Positions 23,295 through 31,649 of a DNA stretch of 64,000 bases are shown here, one piece after another. The stretch's first letter is position 1. Every line of letters starts with the position of its first letter. Where the stretch lies: contig NZ_JADBGG010000005.1 of NCBI RefSeq assembly GCF_014873765.1, positions 108,250 to 172,249 of the forward strand, given 5' to 3'. The stretch comes from Desulfomicrobium macestii (GTDB lineage: Bacteria; Desulfobacterota; Desulfovibrionia; Desulfovibrionales; Desulfomicrobiaceae). A program made the translations under genes and the position numbers. Under the pieces are notes generated by a model. That model worked only from the letters and a program-made list of their open reading frames with translations, did no database searches and was not told the origin of the DNA.

Positions 23295-24110
23295 TCAGCT
23301 TTTCACCATCCCGTCCGTAATCGCCGACTCCGGAAGGCCGAAGGGCAGATAGCCGGCAGCCATCCTGTCCTTGAGCCCCACCCCGCTCACTCCGAGCCTC
23401 AAAGCCTCCTCCACCAGATACCCCAGCTTGCGCACGCCCTCCGCCAGGCTCAAGCCGCCCTCGCGCACGTTGGAGATGCAGTTGCGGGCCTCGTCCGTGG
23501 TGCCCGTGCGGGGGTTCATGGTCAGGTAGACGCCCATGGAGTTGGGCGAGGAAAGGCCCGGACGTTCGCCGATGAGGATGACGGACAGGCGGGCCCGCAG
23601 GATTTCCCCGATCTCGTCGGCCACGGCCACCCGCGCGTTTTCCACCAGACAGACCGGGGCCACGCTCAGCCCGGCCTGGCTGAACATGCGTACGCAGGCC
23701 GGCACGAAGTCCGGGGCGTTCTCGTGGATGGCCCGGGCCGAGAGGCCGTCGCCCACCGCCAAGCAGATGTCGAAGCCCGTGTCCAGCCCCTGCAGAACCG
23801 CAACCGACCGTTCGCTCAAACGCCGGCCCTTGTCGGGGCGGGTCAGGTATTCTTCCCGCCCGCCCACTCCCGACTCCAGCTCGACGCAGGCGATGCCCGC
23901 CCCGCGCAGGCTCTCAGCCAGCTCCGTCCGACGGAACGGCGTGTGCACGGCATCGCGGGCCCGGGCGTGATCGAGCCTGAAGGACAGGCTCTCGGCCAGG
24001 GGCAGGCTCGACCCGCTGCGCCCGACGGCGATGCGGGCCGCCGTGAACCGCCTGAGTTCCGCCCAGGGGTCTGCGCAGACCGTAACGGGCGCCGTGGTCC
24101 TATCGCTCAT
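23295..24110 (-). CDS. eutC: Ethanolamine ammonia-lyase small subunit
   Basis: 271 aa, normal EutC length. With EutB it forms the adenosylcobalamin-dependent enzyme that splits ethanolamine into acetaldehyde and ammonia. Family motifs include 'TAARIAVGRSGSSLP', 'FRLDHARARDAVH', 'DVCLAVGDGLSA'-like GDGLSARAIHENA, and IGERPGLSSPNSMGVYLTMNPR. The ATG overlaps the eutB stop (ATGA). No eutA reactivase, microcompartment shell or aldehyde dehydrogenase gene is in the window, so acetaldehyde handling must be encoded elsewhere. The end of the gene is convergent with the Fic gene. Confidence 0.93.
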   Translation of the reverse strand: MSDRTTAPVTVCADPWAELRRFTAARIAVGRSGSSLPLAESLSFRLDHARARDAVHTPFRRTELAESLRGAGIACVELESGVGGREEYLTRPDKGRRLSERSVAVLQGLDTGFDICLAVGDGLSARAIHENAPDFVPACVRMFSQAGLSVAPVCLVENARVAVADEIGEILRARLSVILIGERPGLSSPNSMGVYLTMNPRTGTTDEARNCISNVREGGLSLAEGVRKLGYLVEEALRLGVSGVGLKDRMAAGYLPFGLPESAITDGMVKS

Positions 24111-25465
24111 GATTCCTCCCGTATGGCGCCCGGCAGGCCCAGCAGGCGGTTGCCTTTTTCGATGGGCACGAGCCGCCCGCCCCCGTCCATCACGCCCGAA
24201 GACTCGAGCCAGGCCACAAACTCCGGCGCGGGCTTGCGACCCAGAAGTTTGCGCAGATAGGCCGCGTCATGAAACGACGTGGACTGGTAGTTGAGCATGA
24301 TGTCGTCGGCCCCGGGCACGCCCATGACAAAGGTGCAACCCGCCGCGCCCAGCAGGGTCAGGAGCGCATCCATGTCGTCCTGGTCGGCCTCGGCGTGGTT
24401 GGTGTAGCAGACGTCCACGCCCATGGGCAGACCCAGGAGCTTGCCGCAGAAATGGTCCTCCAGCCCCGCTCGGGTGATCTGCTTGCCGTTCAGCAGGTAC
24501 TCCGGCCCGATGAACCCGACCACCGTGTTGACCAGCAGCGGCTCGAACCGGCGGGCCACGGCGTAAGCGCGGGCCTCCAGGGTCTGCTGGTCCACGCCGT
24601 GGTGCGCCCCGGCCGAGAGGGCGCTGCCCTGGCCCGTCTCGAAGTACATGACGTTGTTCCCCACCGTGCCACGGCCCAGGGACCGCGTGGCCTCCAGCGC
24701 CTCCTGCAGCAGGGGGAGCGACACGCCGAAGCTCGCGTTGGCGGCCTCGGTCCCCGCGATGGACTGGAAGCACAGGTCCACGGGCGCGCCGCGTTCGATG
24801 GCCTCCATGGTCGTGGTCACGTGGGTCAGCACGCAGCTCTGGGTCGGGATGGCGTAGCGGGCGATGAGTTCGCCCAACATGTCGGAGATGCGGCAGATGT
24901 TGTCCAGGCTGTCCGTGGCCGGGTTGACGCCGATGACCGCGTCCCCGCAGCCGTAGCACAGGCCGTCCAGGGTCGAGGCCGCGATGCCCGAAAGGTTGTC
25001 GGTGGGATGGTTGGGCTGCAGGCGGACCGAAAAGCTGCCAGGCAGGCCGATGGTGTTGCGGAAGCGCGTCGTGACCCGGCATTTGGAGCCGACCAGCACC
25101 AGGTCCTGCAGGCGCATGAGCTTGGACACGGCCGCGGCCATCTCCGGTGTCACGCCGGGGGCCAGCCGGGCCAGCGTGGCGCTTTCGGCCGCATCGGTCA
25201 GGAGCCAGTCCCGGAACTCGCCCACGGTGAAGCCGCGGATGGGCGCGAAGGCCTTCTGGTCGTGCGTGTCGACAATCAGCCGCGTGACCTCGTCTTCCTC
25301 GTAGGGGACGACGTGTTCTTCCAGAAAGCGGGTCAGGGGCACGCTGGCCAGCTCCATCTGGGCCAGCACCCGCTCCTCTTCCGTGGCGGCCGCCACGCCG
25401 GCCAGAACGTCGCCCGAGCGCAGGGGCGAGGCCTTGGCCAAAAGCTCCTTCAAAGTTCGTTTCAT
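24107..25465 (-). CDS. eutB: Ethanolamine ammonia-lyase large subunit
   Basis: 452 aa, the standard EutB size. The TIM-barrel catalytic subunit carries the adenosylcobalamin site. Typical stretches are 'LKELLAKASPLRSGDVLAGVAAAT' at the N-terminus, FNxxxGLPG-type 'RFRNTIGLPGSFSVRLQPNHPTDN', 'GYGCGDAVIGVNPATDS', CVLTHVTT and ETGQGSALSAGAHHGVDQ. The start at 25465 (MKRTLKELL) follows AGGACATGAA; the longer reading adds 17 Cys/Pro-rich residues with no family match. The gene lies 73 bases after a NagZ-like gene and downstream of a TRAP transporter on the same strand. Confidence 0.94.
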   Translation of the reverse strand: MKRTLKELLAKASPLRSGDVLAGVAAATEEERVLAQMELASVPLTRFLEEHVVPYEEDEVTRLIVDTHDQKAFAPIRGFTVGEFRDWLLTDAAESATLARLAPGVTPEMAAAVSKLMRLQDLVLVGSKCRVTTRFRNTIGLPGSFSVRLQPNHPTDNLSGIAASTLDGLCYGCGDAVIGVNPATDSLDNICRISDMLGELIARYAIPTQSCVLTHVTTTMEAIERGAPVDLCFQSIAGTEAANASFGVSLPLLQEALEATRSLGRGTVGNNVMYFETGQGSALSAGAHHGVDQQTLEARAYAVARRFEPLLVNTVVGFIGPEYLLNGKQITRAGLEDHFCGKLLGLPMGVDVCYTNHAEADQDDMDALLTLLGAAGCTFVMGVPGADDIMLNYQSTSFHDAAYLRKLLGRKPAPEFVAWLESSGVMDGGGRLVPIEKGNRLLGLPGAIREES

Positions 25466-25537
25466 TTCATGTCCTGTCGGGCAAGGCAAAGCCGTGCACC
25501 TTTGGTCTTTCTTCACGCCCGCAAATCGCGGACGCTG

Positions 25538-26779
25538 TCATGGCTGTACCTGTGGCCCCCAGGCAAGGCTGGTCAGGAGCTGCTGCTTGGCGGCCTGAAT
25601 GCGCCGATGCGAGGCCTCGATCCGTTCGGCGGAGAGGCGTCCCTCCTCCACGGCCTTGACCAGGACATCGACGGCCTTGGGCACTATGTCGGGGTCGTAG
25701 TCCAGATTGTTGCCGAAAACCAGAATATCCACCCCGGCCTCGACAGCCAGGAGGATCGCTTCGTCCTGACCGTAATGTTCAGCGATGGCCCTCATCTGCA
25801 TGTCGTCGGAGACGATCACGCCCTCGAATCCCAAACGCTGCCGCAAAAGCCCCGTGAGCACGGCACTGGACAGGGTGCTCGGATGGTTCTCGTCGAACCG
25901 GCGCAAAAAAAGGTGTCCGGTCATGATCAGGGGGCTGGCCTTGAGCGGGATCAGCAGCTCATAGGGGCGCAGCTCCGCCGGGGTCCAGGTCTTGCTGATG
26001 TCGGTCAGCCCAAGATGCGAATCCGCCGTGGCGCTGCCATGCCCAGGGAAATGCTTGAGACAGGGCAAAACGCCCTGCGAGAGCAACCCCCGGCTGAAGG
26101 CATGGGCATGGAGCGCGACTTGGTCCGGATCAGCGGAAAAACTGCGCTCCAGGGCTCCGATGGCCGGACTTTGCGGATTGACGTCCACATCCGCCACGGG
26201 CGCGAAATTCAGGTTCACGCCAAGGCCCGCCAGAAGCTTCCCGGTCCGTTCGCCTTCAAGTCGTGTCTGCTCCGGACTGCCCTGCCCCATGGCCTTGGCC
26301 GAAGGACTTGGCGCAAAGCCCCGATCCTCCCGGAAGCGCCGCACCCTTCCGCCTTCCTGGTCCACGGCGACAAAAAGCGTGGTCCGGGCGTTGGCCTGCA
26401 GGCTCGCGGTCAGCGCCCGAACCTGCCTGGGGCCTTGAATGTTGCGCTCCGTGCTTTTTAGCTGCACGTCGCGGTCAAAGAGGATCACGCCCCCCAGATT
26501 GTGCTCCCGAATGTCTCGCAGGATGGGCGAGTCGTTGTTCACCGTCGTCCCGCGAAAACCGACCAGCAGCATCTGCCCCGCCATGGCCCGAAGCGCGGAC
26601 GTGTCCATGGCGAACCCGGACGAGGCCGGGATCAGGAACAGCATCACTCCAAGAAAAAAAAGCATCCCGGTGGATGTTATGCCGTCATGAAAAACACCGG
26701 CAGGCCGTGGCTGCCGCACTCCGTTGAAAAGACGTTTGCCCGCCGGCCTATCAAACATCCCCACCATCCCTCGAATCAT
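25538..26779 (-). CDS. NagZ-like glycoside hydrolase family 3 protein, probably exported
   Basis: 413 aa. GH3 N-terminal TIM-barrel type: 'QMLLVGFRG', FVAVDQEGGRVRR, FAPVADVDVNP, the KHFPGHGSATADSH loop with its catalytic His/Asp pair, and VIVSDDMQMRAI with the nucleophile Asp. NagZ removes beta-N-acetylglucosamine from cell-wall fragments. Residues 1-38 are basic and polar, followed by a 19-residue hydrophobic segment ending IPASSGFAMD, so it probably carries a signal peptide. That is unusual for the cytoplasmic recycling enzyme. The ATG at 26779 follows AAAGGGGGGAAC. It lies between dctM and eutB, and the meaning of that position is unclear. Confidence 0.75.
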   Translation of the reverse strand: MIRGMVGMFDRPAGKRLFNGVRQPRPAGVFHDGITSTGMLFFLGVMLFLIPASSGFAMDTSALRAMAGQMLLVGFRGTTVNNDSPILRDIREHNLGGVILFDRDVQLKSTERNIQGPRQVRALTASLQANARTTLFVAVDQEGGRVRRFREDRGFAPSPSAKAMGQGSPEQTRLEGERTGKLLAGLGVNLNFAPVADVDVNPQSPAIGALERSFSADPDQVALHAHAFSRGLLSQGVLPCLKHFPGHGSATADSHLGLTDISKTWTPAELRPYELLIPLKASPLIMTGHLFLRRFDENHPSTLSSAVLTGLLRQRLGFEGVIVSDDMQMRAIAEHYGQDEAILLAVEAGVDILVFGNNLDYDPDIVPKAVDVLVKAVEEGRLSAERIEASHRRIQAAKQQLLTSLAWGPQVQP

Positions 26780-26800
26780 GTCGTTCCCCCCTTTGCTGAT

Positions 26801-26823
26801 GGCCGGGAGGGAGCCTCCCGGCC
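26801..26823. terminator. Hairpin between dctM and the NagZ-like gene
   Basis: A perfect 10-bp stem GGCCGGGAGG / CCTCCCGGCC with a 3-base loop lies in the 59-base gap. No T-run follows on the minus strand, so it may stabilise or partly terminate the transporter mRNA. Confidence 0.45.
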
Positions 26824-26838
26824 GTGTTCGCGCTTGTG

Positions 26839-28164
26839 TTACTTGGGAAAGTACAGCTCCGGCAAGTAGAGGGCGATCTGCGGAAAGGTGATGATGAGGC
26901 CGAGGCCGATCACCATCAGGGTGACGAAGGGTACGATGGAACCGTAGATGTCCACCAGGGTGACTTCCTTGGGAGCCATGGCCTTCATCAGGAAGAGGTT
27001 GTAGCCGAAGGGCGGCGTCATGTAGGCAATTTGGCAGGTCACCGTATAGAGCACCCCGTACCAGATGGGGTTGAATCCTAGAGCGATGATGAGCGGAATG
27101 TACAGCGGCGCGACGATGACCAGCATGGCCGTGTCGTCCAGAAACATGCCCATGATGATGTAGGAGACCTGCATCATGATCAGCACGCCCCAGGGGGACA
27201 GGCCCCATTTTTCCAGAAACAGGATCTCGATGGCGTGCACCGCGCCCAGCCCGTCGAAAACCGCTCCATAACAGAGGGCCGCAAGGATGATCCACATGAA
27301 CATGCAACTCACGGACAGGGTCTTGTGCAGCGAGGCGTCGAGCACCGGACGGCTCAGCCGTCCCTTGGCCATGGCCGCGATCATGGCCGCGGCCGCGCCC
27401 ACGGCGGAGCTTTCGACCAGACTGGTCACGCCCAGCATGAAAAGGCCGGTGACCATGAACACGATGGCTATGGGGACGATACCCGCACGCAAGAGCGCGA
27501 TCTTCTCCCGGCGGGAAATGCTGGAACGCTCCTCGAAGGAAAGGGAGGGCCCGAGGGCCGGGTTGAGCTTGCAGCGGACCACGATGTAACCAATGAACAG
27601 CACCGCCAGCAAAAGCCCCGGAAACACTCCGGCCAGCCAGAGCTGGCTGACGGGCTGACGCGCGATCATACCGTAGAGGACCAGCACGATGCTCGGCGGC
27701 ACCATGATCCCGAGCGAGCTTCCGGCCTGGATCACGCCGGTGATCATCTTCTTGTCGTAGCCGCGCTTGAGCATTTCCGGCAGGGCTATGCTCGTGCCGA
27801 TGGCCATGCCCGCGACGGACAGCCCGTTCATGGCCGAAATGGCGACCATGAGCACCACAGTGCCGATGGCCAGGCCGCCGTTCAGGGGCCCCATCCAGAC
27901 GTGGAACATCTTGTAGAGGTCGTTGGCGATGCCCGATTCGCTGAGCATGTAGCCCATGAAGATGAAAAGCGGCAGGGTCAGGAGCGGAAACCAGTTCAGG
28001 AGCACCATGCTCGCGTTGAAAGGCATCTCCGAGCCGCCGTCGCCCCACAGCAGGAGCGAAGCGGCCGCACCGACGAAACCCACCGCGCCGAAAACCCTCT
28101 GGCCGGTCAGAAGCAGCACCATGAGGGTCGTGCACATCAAAAGAGCGATCATTTCATAACTCAT
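26839..28164 (-). CDS. dctM: TRAP transporter large permease (DctM)
   Basis: 441 aa, about 12 hydrophobic segments, the usual DctM length. It is the transport subunit of a sodium-driven tripartite periplasmic carrier. Typical motifs are 'LPLFIFMGYMLSESGIA', 'GGLAIGTVVLMVAISAMNGLSVAG', 'AGSSLGIMVPPSIVLVLYG' and 'PPFGYNLFLMKAMAPKEV'. The ATG at 28164 overlaps the dctQ stop (ATGA). The ~60 extra codons of longer frames here are antisense or out-of-phase readings of this gene. The ligand is set by the binding protein and is not known. Confidence 0.92.
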   Translation of the reverse strand: MSYEMIALLMCTTLMVLLLTGQRVFGAVGFVGAAASLLLWGDGGSEMPFNASMVLLNWFPLLTLPLFIFMGYMLSESGIANDLYKMFHVWMGPLNGGLAIGTVVLMVAISAMNGLSVAGMAIGTSIALPEMLKRGYDKKMITGVIQAGSSLGIMVPPSIVLVLYGMIARQPVSQLWLAGVFPGLLLAVLFIGYIVVRCKLNPALGPSLSFEERSSISRREKIALLRAGIVPIAIVFMVTGLFMLGVTSLVESSAVGAAAAMIAAMAKGRLSRPVLDASLHKTLSVSCMFMWIILAALCYGAVFDGLGAVHAIEILFLEKWGLSPWGVLIMMQVSYIIMGMFLDDTAMLVIVAPLYIPLIIALGFNPIWYGVLYTVTCQIAYMTPPFGYNLFLMKAMAPKEVTLVDIYGSIVPFVTLMVIGLGLIITFPQIALYLPELYFPK

Positions 28165-28697
28165 GGCATCACGTCTCCGTAGGTTTTGAGCATGTCCACG
28201 CCCATGAATTTGGAGATGTCCTTGATGAGACGCGACACGCATTGCAGAATCATGAGCACGATGCCCACGACCATGATGATCTTGATCGGCGAGAGCGGCG
28301 GAGCCCAGGCGGAATAGTTCTTCTGCCCGTACTCAAGGGAATAGGCGGTGCTCGATATGCCGCCGTAGAGCAGCATGCCGAGATAGAAGAGCAGGAAAAA
28401 AGACGTGAGCGCATCGATGATGGCCCGCGTCTTTGGCGACCAGGTGCTGTAGAGCACGTCCATGCGCACGTGCCCGCGCAGAATGACCGAATAGCCCCCA
28501 CCAAGAAGGTAGTAGGCGGCCATGGTGAACTGCGCCATCTCCACGGCCCAGACCACGGGAGAGTTGAGCATGCTTCGTGAAAACGACGCATAAAGAAGAA
28601 TGAACATCATCACGAACATCAGATACATGGCCACCTTGCCGACCAGACGGTTCAAGGCGTCCACGTATTTCGTATATGTCACCAATGCTTTGAACAC
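28161..28697 (-). CDS. dctQ: TRAP transporter small permease (DctQ)
   Basis: 178 aa with four membrane helices and a long cytoplasmic N-terminus, as in DctQ proteins. Visible are 'MFVMMFILLYASFSRSMLNSPVVWAVEMAQF' and 'LLGGGYSVILRGHVRMDVLYS', the family's central signature with the conserved RGHVRMD. It pairs with DctM. The start is GTG at 28697 after GAGGTGCC. The 150-base gap to dctP contains hairpins that may lower expression of dctQ-dctM relative to dctP. Confidence 0.9.
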   Translation of the reverse strand: MFKALVTYTKYVDALNRLVGKVAMYLMFVMMFILLYASFSRSMLNSPVVWAVEMAQFTMAAYYLLGGGYSVILRGHVRMDVLYSTWSPKTRAIIDALTSFFLLFYLGMLLYGGISSTAYSLEYGQKNYSAWAPPLSPIKIIMVVGIVLMILQCVSRLIKDISKFMGVDMLKTYGDVMP

Positions 28698-28767
28698 AGG
28701 GCACCTCGCAAAGGATTATGGCTGATCCCAGAGCGGCGGCCTTTCAGGGCGCACCGGGGGAATCGGT

Positions 28768-28815
28768 CCCCGAATCCGGGGAGCGGGAAAGGCCCGGCTC
28801 CATCGGGAGCCGGGC
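28768..28815 (-). terminator. Hairpins between dctP and dctQ (attenuator-like)
   Basis: Read on the minus strand, a 10-bp stem GCCCGGCTCC / GGAGCCGGGC (28815-28792) comes 36 bases after the dctP stop and is followed by CTTTCCC. A smaller CCCCG-GATT-CGGGG hairpin follows (28782-28768). Partial termination here would give more binding protein than permease, common in TRAP operons. Confidence 0.5.
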
Positions 28816-28850
28816 AGGTTCATTTCCGATCTGCTGTCTTGTTTGCGGTG

Positions 28851-29906
28851 TTAGGCGTAACGGTAGGGCTTGCCCGCCTTTTTCATGGTCTCGGTGTAAT
28901 CCTTGAGGATCTGGACAACCTTGGCGCAGCGGGGGCTGGTGGCCGCGATCTCGTCCCAGTACTTGATGGCTTCCGCCTCGACCTGGGCCCATTCCTCCTC
29001 GGGGATGGTGGTCAGCTCAAGCTTTCCGCCCTTGGTGCGGTAATGCGCCTCTCCCCACCAGTACCAATGCTGACGGTAGTAGTTGGAGCTGTCCATGGTG
29101 ACCTTGAAGAGAGTCTTCAGATGCTCGGGAACCTGTTCCCACTTGTCGGAATTGGCGAAATAGGAACCGACCCAGGCACCGTTTATGTTATTGGTCAGAT
29201 AGTATTTCGTCACATCGGCCCAGCCCACCGTGTAGTCCTCGGTGATGCCCGACCAGGCGATGCCGTCCAGCTCTCCGGTCTGCAGGGCCACTTCGACGTC
29301 TTCCCAGGGCAGGGTCACGGGCACCACGCCGAAACGCTGCATGAACTTGCCGCCGGTGGGAAAGGTGAAGACCCGCTTGCCCTTCAGGTCGGCAAGGGAG
29401 CGGATGGGCTGTTTGGTGGCGAAGTTGCACGGGTCCCAGGCGCCGGCGCCAAGCCAGGTCACGCCCTTGACTTCGCTGTAGGCCTCCTGCCAGATTTCGT
29501 TCAATCCGTAATGGTTGAAAAGGGTGGGCACATCGAGGGAGTAGCGCGTGGCGAAGGGAAAGTAGGCGGCGAAGACGGCCACATCGACGGGCGCGGCGAT
29601 GGAGTCGTCGTCGCTCTGCACGGCGTCGATGGTTCCGCGCTGCATGGCCCTGAACAGTTCAGGCGTGGGCACGAGCTGGTCCGCGTTATAGAGTTCGATG
29701 ACCATGTCGCCGCTTGCGATCTTGTTGAATGCGTCGATCTGCGGCTTGATGACATGCTCGGCCAGGGCAGGTCCGGCATAGGTCTGAAGACGCCAGCGGA
29801 TAGGCGTTTTTTTGGACGCGTGCACAAAAGGCGCGTTGACCACGGTTGATGCCGCAGCGACCGTGGCTCCAAGGCCAGCCATTTTGACGAAATCTCTTCT
29901 TTTCAT
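28851..29906 (-). CDS. dctP: TRAP transporter periplasmic binding protein (DctP), Tat-exported
   Basis: 351 aa. The N-terminus MKRRDFVKMAGLGATVAAAS has a twin-arginine signal (RRDFVK), cleaved near VHASKK. This suggests that the protein folds before export. The mature part has the TRAP fold: 'WRLQTYAGPALAEHVIKPQIDAFNKIASGDMVIELYNADQLVP', the family's RVFTFPTGGKFMQRFG helix with ligand-binding Arg region, and 'PWEDVEVALQTGELDGIAWSG'. The large hydrophobic ligand-facing set (W, Y, F) does not tell the substrate. The ATG at 29906 follows GGAGCAGGACTC; the longer frame starts inside the promoter region. It is the first gene of the TRAP-NagZ-eutBC run. Confidence 0.9.
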   Translation of the reverse strand: MKRRDFVKMAGLGATVAAASTVVNAPFVHASKKTPIRWRLQTYAGPALAEHVIKPQIDAFNKIASGDMVIELYNADQLVPTPELFRAMQRGTIDAVQSDDDSIAAPVDVAVFAAYFPFATRYSLDVPTLFNHYGLNEIWQEAYSEVKGVTWLGAGAWDPCNFATKQPIRSLADLKGKRVFTFPTGGKFMQRFGVVPVTLPWEDVEVALQTGELDGIAWSGITEDYTVGWADVTKYYLTNNINGAWVGSYFANSDKWEQVPEHLKTLFKVTMDSSNYYRQHWYWWGEAHYRTKGGKLELTTIPEEEWAQVEAEAIKYWDEIAATSPRCAKVVQILKDYTETMKKAGKPYRYA

Positions 29907-30621
29907 GAGTCCTGCTCCGTGTTGACCGTTTCTGTATAAAAACCAAAAATTATCGCTTTTTTGGCGTTCCATGAATGGCTTTCCATTCTCATGACGCTTG
30001 CGTCAGCGCATGTCCCTGCTGACAAACCTGAAAAAAGCAATAACTCGGCCAATACTTTTCAATTTTGAATTTAACTCATGATTACGATAAGTAATGACTT
30101 ATTAATCTATCAAAAAACTCGTATTTCCAGAATAAATGTCGTATTTTTTGCCCAATTGAGTCACATTTCAAGATGTTATTTTACAAAATTGAATAAAATT
30201 GTCATACACGCTCTTTGCGCACCAACTCGGGACACCCGAAACTGGTTCGAGAGGAGCCGAAAACAAGCGCCAAAACATCCCTCCCCGCCCTTTGGAAAAA
30301 AATCCTTTCGGAATCGCACAACATTTTCACTTGTGACCAAAAATTATCCATTTTTGTAATTAATAATTTTCGGAATTGACCCGTACCGCCCACGAGTACC
30401 TGCGAAACCGATCGGTTCCGAGCGGCGGAGACCCTTTTTTCATGGACAAAAGTTGCGCCATTGGGCATCAGCCGTATGACACAAAGTCCGGTCTTTCACC
30501 TCTCGCGGACCGGGTGCGGACCGAACGCAAAGCGCACCGTGCCTGCCTGAATCCTCTGGCATGCATACTGCTAATACCGGTCTGGCCCTTCTCCACACAA
30601 TCTTGAAACACGAGGACACAA
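29907..30621. other. Gene-free AT-rich divergent promoter region
   Basis: 715 bases between the divergent dctP and BMP genes. The middle (about 29940-30370) is strikingly AT-rich. The 13-mer ACCAAAAATTATC occurs twice in the same orientation (29942-29954 and 30336-30348), each followed two bases later by TTTTT. A perfect 12-bp palindrome AACCGATCGGTT is at 30406-30417. Short open frames here lack ribosome sites and look like chance. I see no RNA gene. Confidence 0.5.
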
Positions 30622-31605
30622 ATGAAACGTACCCTGTTCCTGGCCGTGCTCGGCCAGGCATTGTTCATGGGCACCACGGCCATGGCCGAAAAAATCAAGG
30701 TCGCGGGCATTTACACCCAGCCCATCCAGCAGAAATGGGACGCGACCCTGCACAAGGCTCTTTTAAACGCCGAAGCGGCCGGTGAAATCGAATATGTCTG
30801 GAGCGAAAAAGTCTCCAATACCGACTACATCCGTGTCCTGCGCGAATACTCCGAAGCCGGCGTGCAACTCATCGTCGGCGAGGCCTTCGGCATCTCCCGC
30901 GACGTGCGCAAGGTGGCCAAGGATTACCCGAACGTGGCCTATCTCATGGGTGACACCTTCGGTCCCGACGGCGCAAATCTGTCCGTCTTCGACAACTACA
31001 TCCACGAGCCCTGCTACCTCATGGGCATGATCGCGGGTTCCATGAGCAAATCGGGCAAGATCGGCATGGTCGGCGGCTACCCCATCGGTGAAGTGAACCG
31101 CCTCTTTCACGCCTTCATGGCCGGTGCCAAGGCCGTCAATCCGGCCGTCCAGTTCAAGGTCTCCTTCATCGGCTCCTGGTACGATCCGCCAAAGGCCAAG
31201 GAATTTGCCTACGCCCAGGTCGAGTCCGGCGTGGACGTGCTCTACGCCGAACGCTCCGGAGTGGTCGATGCCGCCCGCGAAAAGGGCATCATCGCCTTCG
31301 GCAACGTCAATGACATGAACAAGGAAGAAAACGGCCAGGGCGTGGTCGTGACCTCCGCCCTGTGGCACATGGAAGCGGCCCTGAACCACGCCATCGAGCG
31401 GGTCAAGGCCGGAACCTTCGCCGCCGAGGATTATCGGGAATGGACCATGATGGCCAAGGGCGGAGCCTCCCTGGCGCCCCTCCACGACTTCGAGGACAAG
31501 GTCCCCGCCGGCGTCAAGGCGAAGATCGCCGAGACCGAAGCCGCCATCAAGGCCGGAACCCTGGTCATCGAAATCAACGACGACGAACCCAAATCCACCT
31601 TCTGA
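30622..31605 (+). CDS. BMP-family substrate-binding protein of a nucleoside-type ABC transporter
   Basis: 327 aa. A signal peptide covers residues 1-22 (cleavage after AMA). There is no lipobox cysteine, so it is soluble in the periplasm. The PnrA/Med (BMP) fold is shown by 'KIKVAGIYTQPIQQKWDATLHKAL', 'EYSEAGVQLIVGEAFG', 'AYLMGMIAGSMSKSGKIGMVGGYPIGEVNR' and 'SWYDPPKAKEFA'. Such proteins bind purine or pyrimidine nucleosides; the cytosine deaminase gene downstream points to nucleobases or their nucleosides. GAGGACACAA precedes the ATG. A strong terminator follows, which would make this the most abundant product of the operon. Confidence 0.88.
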   Translation: MKRTLFLAVLGQALFMGTTAMAEKIKVAGIYTQPIQQKWDATLHKALLNAEAAGEIEYVWSEKVSNTDYIRVLREYSEAGVQLIVGEAFGISRDVRKVAKDYPNVAYLMGDTFGPDGANLSVFDNYIHEPCYLMGMIAGSMSKSGKIGMVGGYPIGEVNRLFHAFMAGAKAVNPAVQFKVSFIGSWYDPPKAKEFAYAQVESGVDVLYAERSGVVDAAREKGIIAFGNVNDMNKEENGQGVVVTSALWHMEAALNHAIERVKAGTFAAEDYREWTMMAKGGASLAPLHDFEDKVPAGVKAKIAETEAAIKAGTLVIEINDDEPKSTF

Positions 31606-31610
31606 TCCCA

Positions 31611-31639
31611 AGGGGGCCGAAACCGTTCGGCCCCTTTTT
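31611..31639 (+). terminator. Intrinsic terminator after the BMP gene
   Basis: AGGGGGCCGAA-ACCG-TTCGGCCCCTTTTT: a 9 to 10-bp GC stem with a T5 run, lying within the 44-base gap before the ABC ATPase gene. Read-through must occur if the transporter genes share the upstream promoter. Confidence 0.85.
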
Positions 31640-31649
31640 CCGGTCAATC

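Noticed and set aside
24269..26461. Plus-strand open frame of 730 codons opposite eutB and the NagZ-like gene
   Set aside because: It spans two well-supported genes on the other strand and has low-complexity composition with no domain.
30078..30359. 93-codon frame in the AT-rich gap between dctP and the BMP gene
   Set aside because: No ribosome site, no recognisable motif, and the composition follows the AT-rich spacer.
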